This document shows, piece by piece, positions 1-11,086 of a stretch of 64,000 nt of DNA. Each line of letters begins with the position of its first letter. Position 1 is the first letter of the stretch. A program made the translations under genes and the position numbers. Origin of the DNA: Calliphora vicina (taxonomy: Eukaryota; Arthropoda; Insecta; Diptera; Calliphoridae); NCBI RefSeq assembly GCF_958450345.1, contig NC_088780.1, positions 118,372,226 to 118,436,225 of the forward strand. Reading direction: 5' to 3'. Under the pieces are notes generated by a model that worked only from the letters and a program-made list of their open reading frames with translations, made no database searches and had not been told where the DNA came from.

Positions 1-146
1 TATGATTGTTGAAAAATACAAATAATATTGACCATACGCAAGTTTGTTCATACATACATAATACTACTTATATACAAATACATCATAACTTTATTTATGT
101 ATTCACACATTTTAAAATATATTTTTTTCTATCTTTATAATTACAG

Positions 147-223
147 TTAACCACAACAATAAACAACAATATCAACGCAACGTTATTATATGCATTTCAT
201 ATAATTTAAATACATAATTTAAG
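147..223 (+). other. Candidate noncoding (5'UTR-type) exon, plus strand
   Basis: An exon-like interval of 77 nt. On its left is a pyrimidine tract (atttttttctatctttataa) ending in ttacag at 141-146. On its right is a perfect donor, AAG followed by gtaagt at 224-229. The interior is CAA/ACAAC-rich (ccacaacaataaacaacaat), a composition common in fly 5' UTRs. All three frames contain stops, so it would be untranslated. It is the only such acceptor/donor pair seen on the plus strand before the two fused splice sites near 29.8 and 59.6 kb, and those would divide the intron starting at 224. The splice signals are seen directly; the exon status is inferred. It could be chance in AT-rich DNA, but both sites are strong. 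Confidence 0.45.
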
Positions 224-1100
224 GTAAGTTATAGCAAATTGTATATATGCATAAATATTTTATTAAATTAATTCCACTTTACAAAAAAAAAAATCGCATT
301 AAATGTACAAGTCCAATAATATCAACAAAATCTCAATTAATTTTACTCTATAACACAGCATCATTAAAATATTGTTTTTATCATTAATAAATATAATGTA
401 AATTAATTAAACTAATTTTCTTTATTTTTATACTTTATAAATGGGCATTTCATTTATGTTGCATAAAAATAACCAATTTGGACTCGATTTTCATTAAAAA
501 TTTAATTATTCAGTTTATATTTTAACACTACTAATTAACGTATCAATTGATTTATTTATTATATTATGACTTTTTTCATTTACAATTTCAACTCTTCACA
601 TCAACCTGTTTTTTTTTTTTTTGTTTAATGTTTAATTTAACAAAAAGCCTTAAATGCATAAACACATTATCATTTAATACATACATGCTATATACATATA
701 TTTGTTTAATTCGTTTTTTTTCGACAAATATTTGTGTTTTATAAATACATGAGATATTAAATCCATTATAAATGTATAAAAAGTTGTAAATATAAATGCT
801 TATTAACCCATTAAGTCATATCAGAACAATAATTATTGTTTAAAATCAAATATTAATATAAGCTGCTTATAAAGCAAAACTGATTTTGGTCATAAATACA
901 ATTGAATCTGTGCAAAATCCTTTAAGTAAATACTAATTATAATTTAAATATCCTTCATTAGCTTAAAACAGAAAAATATGTTTGGGCATGGTAGACAGAA
1001 CAGTAACAGTTACTATCACAGAATTCGTTTACAATTACCTAATGAACATGGTAATCTTATAAAATGCAATTATACAGCCCAATTATAAAAAAAAATTCCC
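224..1100. other. AT-rich stretch without recognisable gene
   Basis: Very AT-rich sequence with poly-A and poly-T runs. I see no coding frame with protein-like composition, no repeat ends and no RNA gene. If the exon at 147-223 is real, this is the start of its downstream intron. Confidence 0.5.
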
Positions 1101-1174
1101 CGGGAGTTTTTTCCCTATTCTCATTTTTCCTATTAAAATTCTATGTTAAAAAACGAAAAGGGAAAAAACTCCCG
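1101..1174. repeat. Short inverted repeat (15-bp perfect arms)
   Basis: The arms cgggagttttttccc (1101-1115) and gggaaaaaactcccg (1160-1174) are perfect reverse complements around a 44-nt spacer. This is probably a small foldback or MITE remnant. No target-site duplication is obvious. Confidence 0.5.
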
Positions 1175-1278
1175 TGGATCACAAGGGACCAAATTAAATT
1201 TGTTGTGTTGAATAGATCATTGTAACTCGCATTTTTATGTTACAGATAATAATCATATTTTTGTACTAAATATTCTAA

Positions 1279-1405
1279 CCCCCATTTTCTCAATCTCTGG
1301 TTATTTTTTATTGTGACGATAAACTGACAGTTCTCATACAAAAAAAATGTTAATTGGAGGTTTATCGTTACGAAAAACGATAACCAGATATTGAGTAAAT
1401 GGGGG
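1279..1405. mobile_element. MITE with TAA duplication (PIF/Harbinger-like)
   Basis: A 127-bp foldback. The left end ccccca ttttctcaat ctctgg and the right end ccagat attgagtaaa tggggg are near-perfect inverted repeats of about 30 bp. TAA flanks both sides (1276-1278 and 1406-1408). A 3-bp TWA duplication with G/C-starting ends is typical of PIF/Harbinger MITEs; the superfamily call is inferred. A hAT element later inserted at its right edge. Confidence 0.65.
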
Positions 1406-1409
1406 TAAG

Positions 1410-2533
1410 CAGAGTTGGGGGTAGTGCACTAAATGTTGAGTGCAATCAACATTTCACTAGCACTAAATATTATTTTAAAAAATATAGTTTTAACTAATTT
1501 TCATCAGCTTTAGTGGTAGTGAAGCTTATATTTTTATCACTAATATTTTTTAGTGATAGTGATATTTTTTTAACTATAAATCAATTGAGTGGTAGTGTAG
1601 AAATAAGCACTAAACTCAAATAGTTAAAAAATTTAACAATAACTAAAAAAAAGCTTCAATAATTTTCTTTGCACTAATATATTCAAAATTAGTGATCGTG
1701 AAGTTATTCCAGTTTAAACTAGAATATTAAATATACAGATGTTTGTTGAGCAAGCTTCAAAGTGTTTTTCAGCATCCGAAGAAATAATAACACAAAAAAA
1801 CACTGATAATGTAGGATTCTTAGATTTTGGGGAAATTGACAGTAAGTGAAAAAGTTATTGAAGAAATTACTTAGTTTATTAACATCTTCAATATTAGGAC
1901 CTTCAACCTTTGTTCAGAAAGATGGCATAGTGAAATACGTGCATTCCTTTTAAGCTCGGACACTGATATTTGCAGTCTCAAAAAATATCCAATAATAAGG
2001 CAAATGTTTTTTAAATTTAACACGCCTTTGGCTTCTTCTGCTCCAGTAGAGCGTTTATTTTCTTTTAGTGGAATGGTGGATTCTCCTCCGAGAAATAAAT
2101 TAAGTGATTCGAATTTCGAAAAGCTTGTTTTACTTAAAGCCAATAGTCGCTAATTATTTTATGTGTAATTGCTTATTTCTCTTTTTATTGTAATTTGTAT
2201 ATTTATATACCGCTTTTACGTTTTTTCCTTAAATATATTAACTTAAACTATGAATAGAGTAAAACATTTCTTTGTTGAAAAAAATAGTGCAGGAATATTT
2301 TTTTAACTAAAAATTTTAGTGTAGAAAAAATTAATTCATTAGGCTGCAAAAAAAATATTTTAACTATTTTCAAAATATTATTAGTTAAAAAATTTTAACT
2401 ACACTATCACTATTATTGAGTGAGGCTTATATTTTTCAACTCATCACTAAACATTAAAAAAATTAGTGAAATATTTTACACTACCACTAACTATTAGTGA
2501 TAGTTAAAAATTAGTGCACTACCCCCAACTATG
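1410..2533 (+). mobile_element. hAT transposon remnant with 8-bp target duplication
   Basis: A 1124-bp element. Its ends are cagagttgggggtagtgcac (1410-1429) and the reverse complement catagttgggggtagtgcac at 2514-2533. Only two mismatches near the tip separate them. It is flanked by an exact 8-bp direct repeat, ggggtaag (1402-1409 and 2534-2541), the duplication length expected for hAT. The subterminal regions are rich in short TTAGTG/CACTAA repeats, as is usual for hAT ends. The interior encodes only the C-terminal dimerisation domain, so this is an internally deleted, nonautonomous copy. Confidence 0.9.
1875..2153 (+). pseudogene. hAT transposase C-terminal dimerisation domain
   Basis: Reading the plus strand from just after a stop at 1872-1874 to the stop at 2151-2153 gives 92 codons. 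They contain the hallmark hAT C-terminal block: KKYPIIRQMFFKFNTPLASS, then APVERLFSFSG, then RNKLSDSNFEKLVLLKAN. This block holds the conserved NT-SSA-ER-FS signature of hAT dimerisation domains. There is no start codon and the catalytic RNase H-like core is missing, so it is a fragment. It lies within the element bounded by the terminal repeats at 1410 and 2533 and is on the sense strand. Confidence 0.88.
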
Positions 2534-2699
2534 GGGGTAAGACGTTAAAATTTTGTAAAGAAATATGTGTAGAATCAATTCCAACTGTTTTGGTAAAGTA
2601 TATCAAAGTTCAGTAAGCAAGTGTATTTTGAATATTTTGGATTTACTATGGAAGTGCGTGACAAGTACTGTATTCCTGAGTATTCAAGATTATGAGCAA

Positions 2700-2840
2700 C
2701 CAAGAAATTTCAAGTATCAAACATCAATGATCTGGCGGAAATCAAATCTATACTAAATACTAAGGATCTTCGACAAAAATCTCCTTCATGACTTCCATTT
2801 ATATATTTCTTCTGAAAGAATATTTTCATTAGCAAATTAG
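2700..2840 (+). pseudogene. Possible second hAT C-terminal scrap
   Basis: Around 2800-2840 the plus strand reads SSERIFSLA in one frame, preceded by an HDF-type stretch after a frameshift. This resembles the SS-ER-FS core of the hAT dimerisation domain. No terminal repeats were found and the frame is broken on both sides. It is weak evidence, a nine-residue motif only. Confidence 0.3.
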
Positions 2841-2943
2841 CTAATTTTGTTTGTCATATATTTAACTATATACAATATGTGGTTTGTTTTGTATTTTTAT
2901 TTTTGAACTTTTTAAAAACAAAAAATTTAAAATTTTTTTTTAA

Positions 2944-3222
2944 CTAAATTAATGCTAACACTTGTCGTATAATTACGGAAAAAGCTCGTTCAGCGTTCCA
3001 AGTAACATAAAAAACTTTCGGTTTTTCGGCAACATATTTCATTGTAATGTGATTATGATGTTGATACGCACCACGCGTTAAAAGAACATGATCAACTGGA
3101 CAATATATTTCGAAAAATCTCCACCAAGGTAAATACGAAAATTTAAAACTCTGAAGAAGTATAAACATTTCATGGATTTCACATTTCGTTTTTAGGAGAA
3201 CTTGGATTAAATGCTTCAGCAT
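2944..3222 (-). other. Unassigned 92-codon open frame
   Basis: An open frame from MLKHLIQVLL to the stop at 2944. Its composition is mixed (Trp, His, Cys, Pro and charged residues), and its base composition is less AT-rich than the flanks. I do not recognise a family. It could be a fragment of a transposon protein or a chance frame. No promoter, splice sites or neighbours support it. Confidence 0.2.
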
Positions 3223-3239
3223 ACCTCCTTTTAATGACT

Positions 3240-4955
3240 AATTCATTGACTACCGAGTCGAAACGGTAAAACCGCTTTCGACTAAAATATTTGTTTATAT
3301 TTTATCACATAAAAACCTTCTTTTAGCTCTTTAAATTTCCTTCATTTCATTATTTTGGTTCTCTTAGGTTTAATAAACCTTTCATCACATTTTTTGTATT
3401 TGGTTGCTGGCGTGAAAAACACAGCAGCCAATAAAAAAACAGCATAAATCGTGGTGTTTATTTAAAACAGGCAAATCATTTTATAGTTATAAATAAATAT
3501 TCATATTGTTAGTTTAATTTCTATAATTAAAAAGCATTAAAAATAAATAACAACCACAACAAATATAAACATTTTATGCAATTACACATGTATCTGCACT
3601 TGTGAAGACTAAAACAGCACACATAAAATGCTTAAACAAAAATTTATTAAATATAAATGAAAAAAAAAAAAATAATAACTATAAATTTCAATTTACAAAT
3701 TTTTTTCACATGAAGAGAGTTTTTAATAATAAAAATAACCTAGTCGTTAAATAAAATTGCAAGCATGTGAAAACTGGGCTCAACTAAAAATTTATGAATG
3801 GAATATTTATTTTCGTGTTAACAAAATGTAACTTCCGGTTCTCAAACTTTGTTTTTTTCATTAGCGGGTTTCTATACTTTCTATAGTGGTGAAGCTGAAA
3901 AAATATGTATAATAATTTACATTTCATTCATAACAATTAAAAAATACAAGTTCCTTTTTTCAGGATTATTCTCATATATTACCAAATATTCCATGAACTA
4001 TTTGCTTAAAATCTTCTATTGTTTACATTTATTTTTTTAATGTTATTTTAAGGTTTCGTAATAATTTTAGAAATTTAAATATATGGTTATGTTTATTATG
4101 AATAATAGAAATAATTGATTTTTGAAAATAAATTTTAATATCATTTTTATGTCAATCAAAACTCTTACGTGTTAGTTTTATTATTTATATTGAAACATTT
4201 TTGATCAGATATTACCCAAGATTTTTGCGAAAACAAAATAAAGTCAAAGAAAAAAACGAAAATTTAAAGTTAAATATTATTTGAAGCATAAGAGTTAATT
4301 TAGTGAAATAAATAGGATTTTATGTATCTTCCAGACTGTTCATATTTGAACAAGTTGTAAGCTCTACATAGTTTTGTCAAAATATAACTTACTGAAATCT
4401 TACGAACTCCTCTACTATTCGTAGTTTAAAAGATACAGATTTAGTACCACTTTGTTATCCACAACATTAACATGTGAGTTCTCTGAACCCTAAATAAGAC
4501 CATTTTGATGATTAACGAAGCCATCAAGCTAAAAATGTGCTTCATCTCTTGAAATGAGTTTGCTCAAAAATGAGCCGACAAACTTTCATTATTTTTGAAA
4601 TTTTGTTCTACAATCAAAATCCTTATTTTTTACTATTTATATTGATATTTAATGCATTAAAATAGTAGAGAACTTATTTTAGTTTTTTAAAAATAAATAA
4701 ATTTTAAGTGCTAATCAGTCTTCAATTTAAAACTTTGTTGCTAAATACATAACAAAATAAACAACAAGAGACTCTTTAAGCTACATATTTTCAAAATTAG
4801 AAATAGAGGAAATGTAAAAAATTCTTTTACTAAACATTTGCTGTCAAAACCAAATTATATGTTGGTTTTGGTTTTCAATGAAAAACGAAATGCAACAGAA
4901 ATATTAATTAAAAACTTCGCACTTCACACAATTTTTAACTACATACTACCTACAT
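3240..4955. other. AT-rich stretch without recognisable gene
   Basis: I see no protein-like frame, no terminal repeats and no RNA gene. The short open frames here are low-complexity Phe/Leu/Ile/Lys frames expected by chance. Confidence 0.5.
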
Positions 4956-4957
4956 TA

Positions 4958-5797
4958 GGTTGGCCCTTAATTAACGAAAGTTGGATTTTGGCCATTCTCA
5001 CCCCCCAGTTTGGTGAACATTAGTAAAAAAATCATCCTGAAAAAAATTTTAAGTAAATCGGTTGGGGTTAAGACGTGCCGCAAGCCCTCTGAAGTTTTGA
5101 GATGCATTTACAAGGGGAAAAAATGCTTTTTTTCAGTAAAAATTTTGCCATTAAAAAATTACTTTTGCAATTTAGTTTAAAAGAATAGAAATGTGTACGT
5201 AACTGTCTTTCTAATGAGACATAAAAAACTGACATTGGTCAAAAAATGTTAAAGATATTAAAATTCGCCAGGCCATTACCGTGTCTCAGGCAACTAGAAG
5301 AAGAAATGTAGGAACAAAATTAACAGATTTTGATAAATATTAAAATAAAAGCTAATTTTTACTTAAAATATATCAATATTTACTTGTATATGAGTTTTTG
5401 TCTTCGTGGGATACGTTAACCTATTCGCATATCCCAGAAAAATAATTTTTTTTTAAAGGCAGTTTCAAAACTCCATTTTAAAATTTTTAAAAATATTGTT
5501 AAACAAATTTCAGAATTTTTTTACCATCTCATTGGGATTTATTGAGAATATAATAGGGAATAAAAGTATGAAAAAATTATTAAAATATCTCTTATAGTTT
5601 TTCCGTACCTGCGATTTAAATTTTGAAATTTTCGAGAAAAACTTATTATTTGACCACTTTTTGGCGAATGAGCACTATTTCCTTACAGTTATGAATCCGA
5701 TTTACTTAAAATTTTCAGGATGATTTTTTACTAATGTTCACCAATCTGAGAGGGTGAGAATGGCCAAAATCCAACTTTCGTTTATTAAGGGCCACCC
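4958..5797. mobile_element. Foldback element, GGGTGGCC-end family, copy 1
   Basis: An 840-bp element. The left arm starts ggttggcccttaattaacga and the right end is the reverse complement (…tttattaagggccaccc). The arms are similar for about 125 bp, including a shared ggattttggccattctcacc block. TA flanks both sides. The internal sequence (gccaggccatta … gtgtctcaggc … gagtttttgtcttcgt) matches the copy at 62120-63237 in the same orientation. It has no coding capacity, so it is nonautonomous. TA duplications and ends of this type fit the Tc1/mariner superfamily (inferred). Confidence 0.85.
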
Positions 5798-5799
5798 TA

Positions 5800-6555
5800 A
5801 CCTACGTATGCATAGATATTAGAACGTACATATAAAACAAAGATACGCCTATCATATATACAAATGTTTTCATATATCCACGTGTTGTTAGAACAGAATT
5901 GTGGTAAACCAACATTAAGTTGGCAAAAATGGCCAAAAAATAACATTTAAACTTTTATGTGAGAAACCTTCACAAGCTGCAACAACCAACAAATATTGTT
6001 TTTGCCACTCATATGTGTGTTAAAATAATTTGTTGCATTCGCTATAAATAAATGGATATTTACTTATAAACAAATAGCAATAATAATACTTGTTTAGCAA
6101 TGATGTTAAACCATAACACAAATATAACCCTAAAACCACAAATAGAAATAAATAAAAATTTTCGAACCACAATTAGAAAAAAAAACAACCTTAATTATTA
6201 GTTGATTTGTCTGTATATTTATATGAATTAAATTTTAAATATGAGTGTGTTCAGATTCTAAATCACTTTATGTTGTAAAAACAAAATAGTAATATTTTTA
6301 GAAATAAATTGAACTTAAAATGTATACATAGTTTACAAGAAAATTCAATATTTTAGCAATCAAAATTGCATCATGTAATTACAACATATACAATTTATAA
6401 ATTGCTTATAGCATTTTACAAAAGATGGAAAAGGAAAAACTACAAAAATGAAACAAAAACATAAAGCATGCTTTTAGGTGCCACCATGTTTACACATTAT
6501 TGTACAAAAATAAATTTGAATTTTAAACAAAACGAATCCATACATGCAATGAAAA
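5800..6555. other. AT-rich stretch without recognisable gene
   Basis: Nothing recognisable: AT-rich sequence with poly-A runs and scattered TATACATA tracts. Confidence 0.45.
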
Positions 6556-6558
6556 TAT

Positions 6559-7378
6559 ATCCCAGCAGTTAAGCAAGTAGTCAATGTATCCCTTACTTGG
6601 CTGACTCTAATATATATTTTGAGTCATTAGACACGTATTTGCTCTTAGTAGTTTTTCAAAAAGCTGTACAAATATTTCAGCGTGTGAATTTTTTGTGCTA
6701 ACTTCTTTAGTTTTTGTGATACAAAAAATATATTGGTTGGTGATAGAATGTCAATAATAGTGAACATTTATTGTTCACAATAGTTTTTTCGATCATTTAA
6801 TTTGAAGTACGAACAAAATTTACATTAAACCTCAAAACTGCCCTTGGGGCACATTCGTCAGGTACAAGGAATGAATCCCTGTCATGTAGAGCAAAATATA
6901 GAAAAAAGAGCAAAATATAGATCTAAGTATCCGAAGCAAGAAGTAATTTTAAAAAAAGTGGCTTATGGTCCCCCTTCTACCCTAATCTAGAGTGTAGTCA
7001 CTTTAAACGTTTATTTTCTTACTGTGCTTTAGCAAGTAGTTATTTTAACCACCAGAAACATTCTATTGGAGAGTTGTCGGATGAAGGTTTATTTGGAAGC
7101 TATTGTTTATTGGACTGTCTATGATATATCTTTTGAGATGACTATTTCTGATCAATTAGCACCCGTACATTTTAAAATAACTATTTATTTAGCTGATCAT
7201 GTAACTTTGGACCAGCTATCCGACAGTCTCATTGTAATCAAAAAGGGTCAATTGACCACCTGCTTAGGACACGCACGTGTTGAAATAACTAGTCAAGTAG
7301 CTATTTAAGTAACTAGTTTCCACCCTAAATGATGGGTAAAATCACTAGTTCGGGACTGTCTCCTAGAACTGCAGGGTA
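6559..7378. mobile_element. ATCCCAGCAG-end dispersed repeat, copy 1
   Basis: The left tip atcccagcag (6559-6568) matches the tip of a related repeat at 61376. The right part (7200-7378) contains gtgttgaaataactagtcaa, repeated variants of aagtagctatttaagtaact, and ends in aactgcaggg, a decayed ctgctggga. The same ordered blocks occur at 61800-62109 and, inverted, at 26870-26975. The 80-codon frame at 7066 lies inside it and is probably not a gene. I cannot assign the family. Confidence 0.6.
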
Positions 7379-7379
7379 C

Positions 7380-7980
7380 TTACTTGAAAATAAAATAGAG
7401 AGTAGAACAATAATAATAATAGAATAAAATTAGCAACAACAGTAGTAGCAAAACTTACACCAACACCATTTAGAAACTACGGCTACTGTTAATAAAATTC
7501 ACTCGTGCATTCAGGCAAACAATTGTATAAATATATATATTAGACTTGCTCTTAAAAATGGGTCTAAAAAAATGTAACCAAAGATTAAATTTTACCATCC
7601 GGCATCACATAAAACCAGGATTTTCCGTAACAAAAGTGACATATGTATAAACAATGAGTTAGTTAATTGCAAATAATTTTGATTAGAGAATAGGCTACGT
7701 ATAAGAGTATTGTAAAGTGCTGGTTAAATTTCTATTTAAAATCAAGAAAATAAAAATAAAATTTGGCTGAGATAATTTTTTTTATTTTCACAAAAAACTA
7801 TAATAAATCTGTTTCGTATGTGTAGAAAGTATTGTAACTTTAAGAAGAAAACTCATAAAGCAATTCCCAAAACTCTATTGAACAGTGACTATTGTAAAAA
7901 TATGCTTTTTACCTATAAATCTTTAACCAGTATTAACAAGAAGTGAATAATAGTGTTCATAATTATTTCGAATACATATA
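7380..7980. other. AT-rich stretch without recognisable gene
   Basis: No gene is visible. At 7550-7575 a tagacttgctcttaaaaatg stretch weakly resembles the tip of the GACATGCCC foldback family; it is too degraded to call. Confidence 0.4.
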
Positions 7981-7983
7981 AGG

Positions 7984-8640
7984 TACTAGCTGAACCCGGT
8001 CCGCACGGACTCCCCGACCTGACATTCATTATTTCGCCAGTCAGTTTCAATTAATTCGCTCATTGCACTTGTTGACATCATCATTTTTTGGTACCAAAAT
8101 ATCACGTTCCCAAGCCAATCCGAATTTTTGTAGTTGGTTGTAAGACTTGTGAATACCTTGTCGACAACGGATTGAATATTCATTTGCATTTCGCAGAAGT
8201 TTGGTATGTACCGAACTTGTTACACCAAATCATTCGCTTCAGAGTACACCACTGTGAATTAAAATTTTTAGAATGATGTTAAGCTACGAAATTAAAATTA
8301 GCATTGTTTGATCGCTGGGAATGAAAAAAAGCAGTTACTTCTCGAATGAAAAAAAAATTTTTTTTGACAATTTTTTTTTTGAATTTTTTTTAACTTTTTT
8401 TATTTGCAAAAGTTTGCCCACAATTACTGACCTTGATATCATTAGTATAGTGTAATTTTTTAAATTTTGATTTTACCACGCCACTCCGCCCACAGACCAA
8501 AAATCAAAAATCTGAAGATTCACTGAAAATTTTATAAAAATCGGTCCAGCCATATCTCCGGAACCACTATGCCAATTTCGTGCAAACTTCACATAAACCA
8601 TCTACAGACCATCCCCAACGTACTTTTTATATATAAGATG
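7984..8640. mobile_element. Uncharacterised dispersed element with GC-rich head
   Basis: It begins actagctgaacccggtccgc acggactcc and ends near tttttatatataagatg. It carries the phrases aaaatcggtccagccatatc and ccatctacagaccatcc. The GC-rich CCCGGTCCGC..GGACTCC head and the tatataagatg tail recall nonautonomous elements common in insect genomes. The GC content contrasts sharply with the flanks. The open frames on both strands here (7986-8276) overlap each other and are not convincing genes. The family is not assigned. Confidence 0.5.
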
Positions 8641-9830
8641 ACCGAATTAGATTCCAAAACTGTTGCTTAGTAAAAATATAAGCTTATACACCATAGAGAA
8701 ATATGCATAGAGCGGAAGGAGACAGAAATATCAATTGAATAAATTACTCTCTTTTCACACATACGGGTGATACAATAACAAAATACATGGCAATACAATA
8801 TATTAAAAAAATATGGAGGATTTTGTAACTCCGTTTGCAACTGGCAACATTTGTCCCTAGTCCCCATATAAGGCAACCCTCAAAAAATGTTAATTTTGTA
8901 GTTTAACTCTTTCAGCCACGATTTTTTGTGTATACGTTTAAAATCAAAACAATTGCATTTTTACTTTAATCGAGGTTAGTTTATTATAAAAAGTAAGAAC
9001 AAATTTATCAAAACATGAAAAAAATACATCTCTTGTTTACACGATAGTATTACAAATATTTTATTTGTTTGTTGATTAATATTTTTCTGCTAACTTTATA
9101 TTTTCTTCACATTTTACTTTTCCATATTTGTATTTATAAATACATTCCCGATACATATGAAAATAAAAAAAGTTTTTGAATTATTTTTAACATTTTAGGA
9201 ATACCGTCAGTAAATCAAAAAAAAACATTTGTATTTCATAAAAATCTAATACAATTTTTGTACAGATGATGAAATTGTGATACTTGAGTTTTTGAAAAAT
9301 AGTAATACTCAGTTTTGTACCTCAATAGAGTACCATTAAAATAAATTTAGCTTTATCCTCATGAACACCTGTCAAGGTTGAATTTTAAATTTGTATAGCA
9401 TTTCCAATATTATCAACTGATTTTGTTTTTATAACACTTAATATTTAGCAAATTATTTGCGGTAAGGGTTAATATGAAGGTCTTTTAAAAATTTAACAAC
9501 ATTTTTCACTTTGTTAACTTAATAATCACAATTTTTATTTAAAATTAATGTACTTTTTTAGGGAGATTTTAAAAATAGTTTTTGTGGGTAAAGTATTTTC
9601 CAAAATGACCCAAACACTGAAAATTTGTTGTCTTATTGCGGATATGTCACACCAAAATATGAATTAATGTCCACGAGTAATCAGCTAAATTGTTGAAGTT
9701 ATATTCTTTTTCATACATCATTTGTTCACACAACGATGTCAATTTCACACAAAAATACATGTAAAATATATTCATTTTATACCCACCATCAATATATAAC
9801 AATAATATATTGTTCTGATATAAAAATATA
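8641..9830. other. AT-rich stretch without recognisable gene
   Basis: No protein-like frame or repeat ends are seen. The short minus-strand frames (8667, 9647) are Tyr/Phe/Ile-rich and not supported. Confidence 0.45.
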
Positions 9831-9832
9831 TA

Positions 9833-9936
9833 GGGGTTCTCATGTAGCAATTCTGTTTTGTTAGAGTACGTAGAGTATGGAAATACTTATAAATTTTCCT
9901 GATCACTTCGTTTTATTGAAATAGCGATATTCTTAA
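9833..9936. repeat. Dispersed repeat, copy 1 (pair with 34202)
   Basis: The block ggttctcatgtagcaattct, then gtagagtatggaaatactta and cacttcgttttattgaaata, recurs with few changes at 34202-34300 in the same orientation. The two copies align over about 100 bp. The family is unknown. Confidence 0.65.
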
Positions 9937-10250
9937 AAATACAATTACAAAACAACAAAAATATGTCACCTATCTTTTTTTTTAGTAAATGTAAGAATTT
10001 TTTGGAAAAAACCGAAAAAGTAGAAAAACATGTTATCACAAAAAGCATCCTTTAATTGATTTGTTTTTTACTTTTGTATATGTGTTTTGGAAATCTATTT
10101 TAACGGCGCATATTTTGTATTACTCAGTTAAAAACCCCCGGATTTTGAGTTATGACGTTGTTGCAGCAAATGAGCGATATGTTAAATTTTTAACGATCTA
10201 AATATAAACAAAATATGTTAAAAATCTACTTCAATAACACAAACGAACTT

Positions 10251-10902
10251 AAACAAGTAAGAGTGCTATATTCGGCTGTGCCGAATCTTATATTCCCTTC
10301 ACCAAATTATACTTCAAAATTTTAAATATTTTTAGGAAAACAAAATTTAATTTTTTTTCCAGTTGTTTTTTGAATTTTTTGGAAAAAAAAATTTTTCGAT
10401 TGTTATTTTAATTTTTTTTTTTAAATTAAAAAATTTTTTTTTTTAAATTTAAAATTTTTTTTTTTTTAAATTTGAAATTTTTTTTTTTTAAATTTAAAAA
10501 AATTTTTTTTTTTAAATTTTAAAAAATTTTTTTTTGTTTTTTCAATTTTTATTTTTTAAAAAAAAAATTCGGGTTAAAAATTTTTTTCCCGATTTTGACC
10601 CATTGTAGGTCCAACTTACTATGGTCTTATATACATCGTTGCAAATGTCTTTGAAATATCTATCATTAGATATCCATATTGTCTATATTAATGTCTTAGT
10701 AATCCAGATATAGGTAAAAAAATTGGTCAAAAATCGAGGTTGTCTTGGTTTTTTCCTCATATCTCAGCCATTTGTGGACCGATTTTGCTGATTTTAAATA
10801 GCAAAATTCTCGAAAGCATGTCTGACAGAATTATTGAAGATTTGGATCCCGAAGATATCTGGGGTCTTCAGAAAACTGATTTCAACAGACAGACAGACAG
10901 AA

Positions 10903-10938
<36 letters not shown>

Positions 10939-11086
10939 GGACAGACAGACAGACGGACATGGCTTAATCGACTCCGCTATCTATAAGGATCCAGAATATA
11001 TATACTTTATAGGGTCGGAAATGAAAATTACAAACGGAATGACAAACTTATATATACCCTTCTCACGAAGGTGAAGGGTATAAAAA
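10251..11086 (+). mobile_element. Helentron/DINE-like element of mini-me type
   Basis: The head is aaacaagtaagagtgctata followed by a ttcggctgtgccgaa hairpin and a CCCTTCACC-type box. The body contains a pyrimidine- and A-rich low-complexity block (10330-10580), the phrase ctcagccatttgtggaccga, and a (CAGA)n tract. The tail is the hairpin accct…tcacgaaggtga…agggtataaaa. Dipteran mini-me elements are known to carry (GTCY)n proto-microsatellites and are treated as Helitron-superfamily relatives. The same head occurs inverted at 53740-53790 and the same tail at 45255-45292. The 75-codon frame at 10740, with its QTDR repeats, is just this element and its microsatellite. Confidence 0.75.
10884..10958. 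repeat. (CAGA)n microsatellite inside the mini-me element
   Basis: About 75 bp of CAGA/CAGACGGA repeats with single interruptions (aaag and acgg). This equals (GTCT)n on the other strand and sits at the place where mini-me elements seed microsatellites. Confidence 0.95.

Noticed and set aside
10740..10967. 75-codon frame ending in QTDR repeats
   Set aside because: It is the mini-me element and its CAGA microsatellite read as protein.
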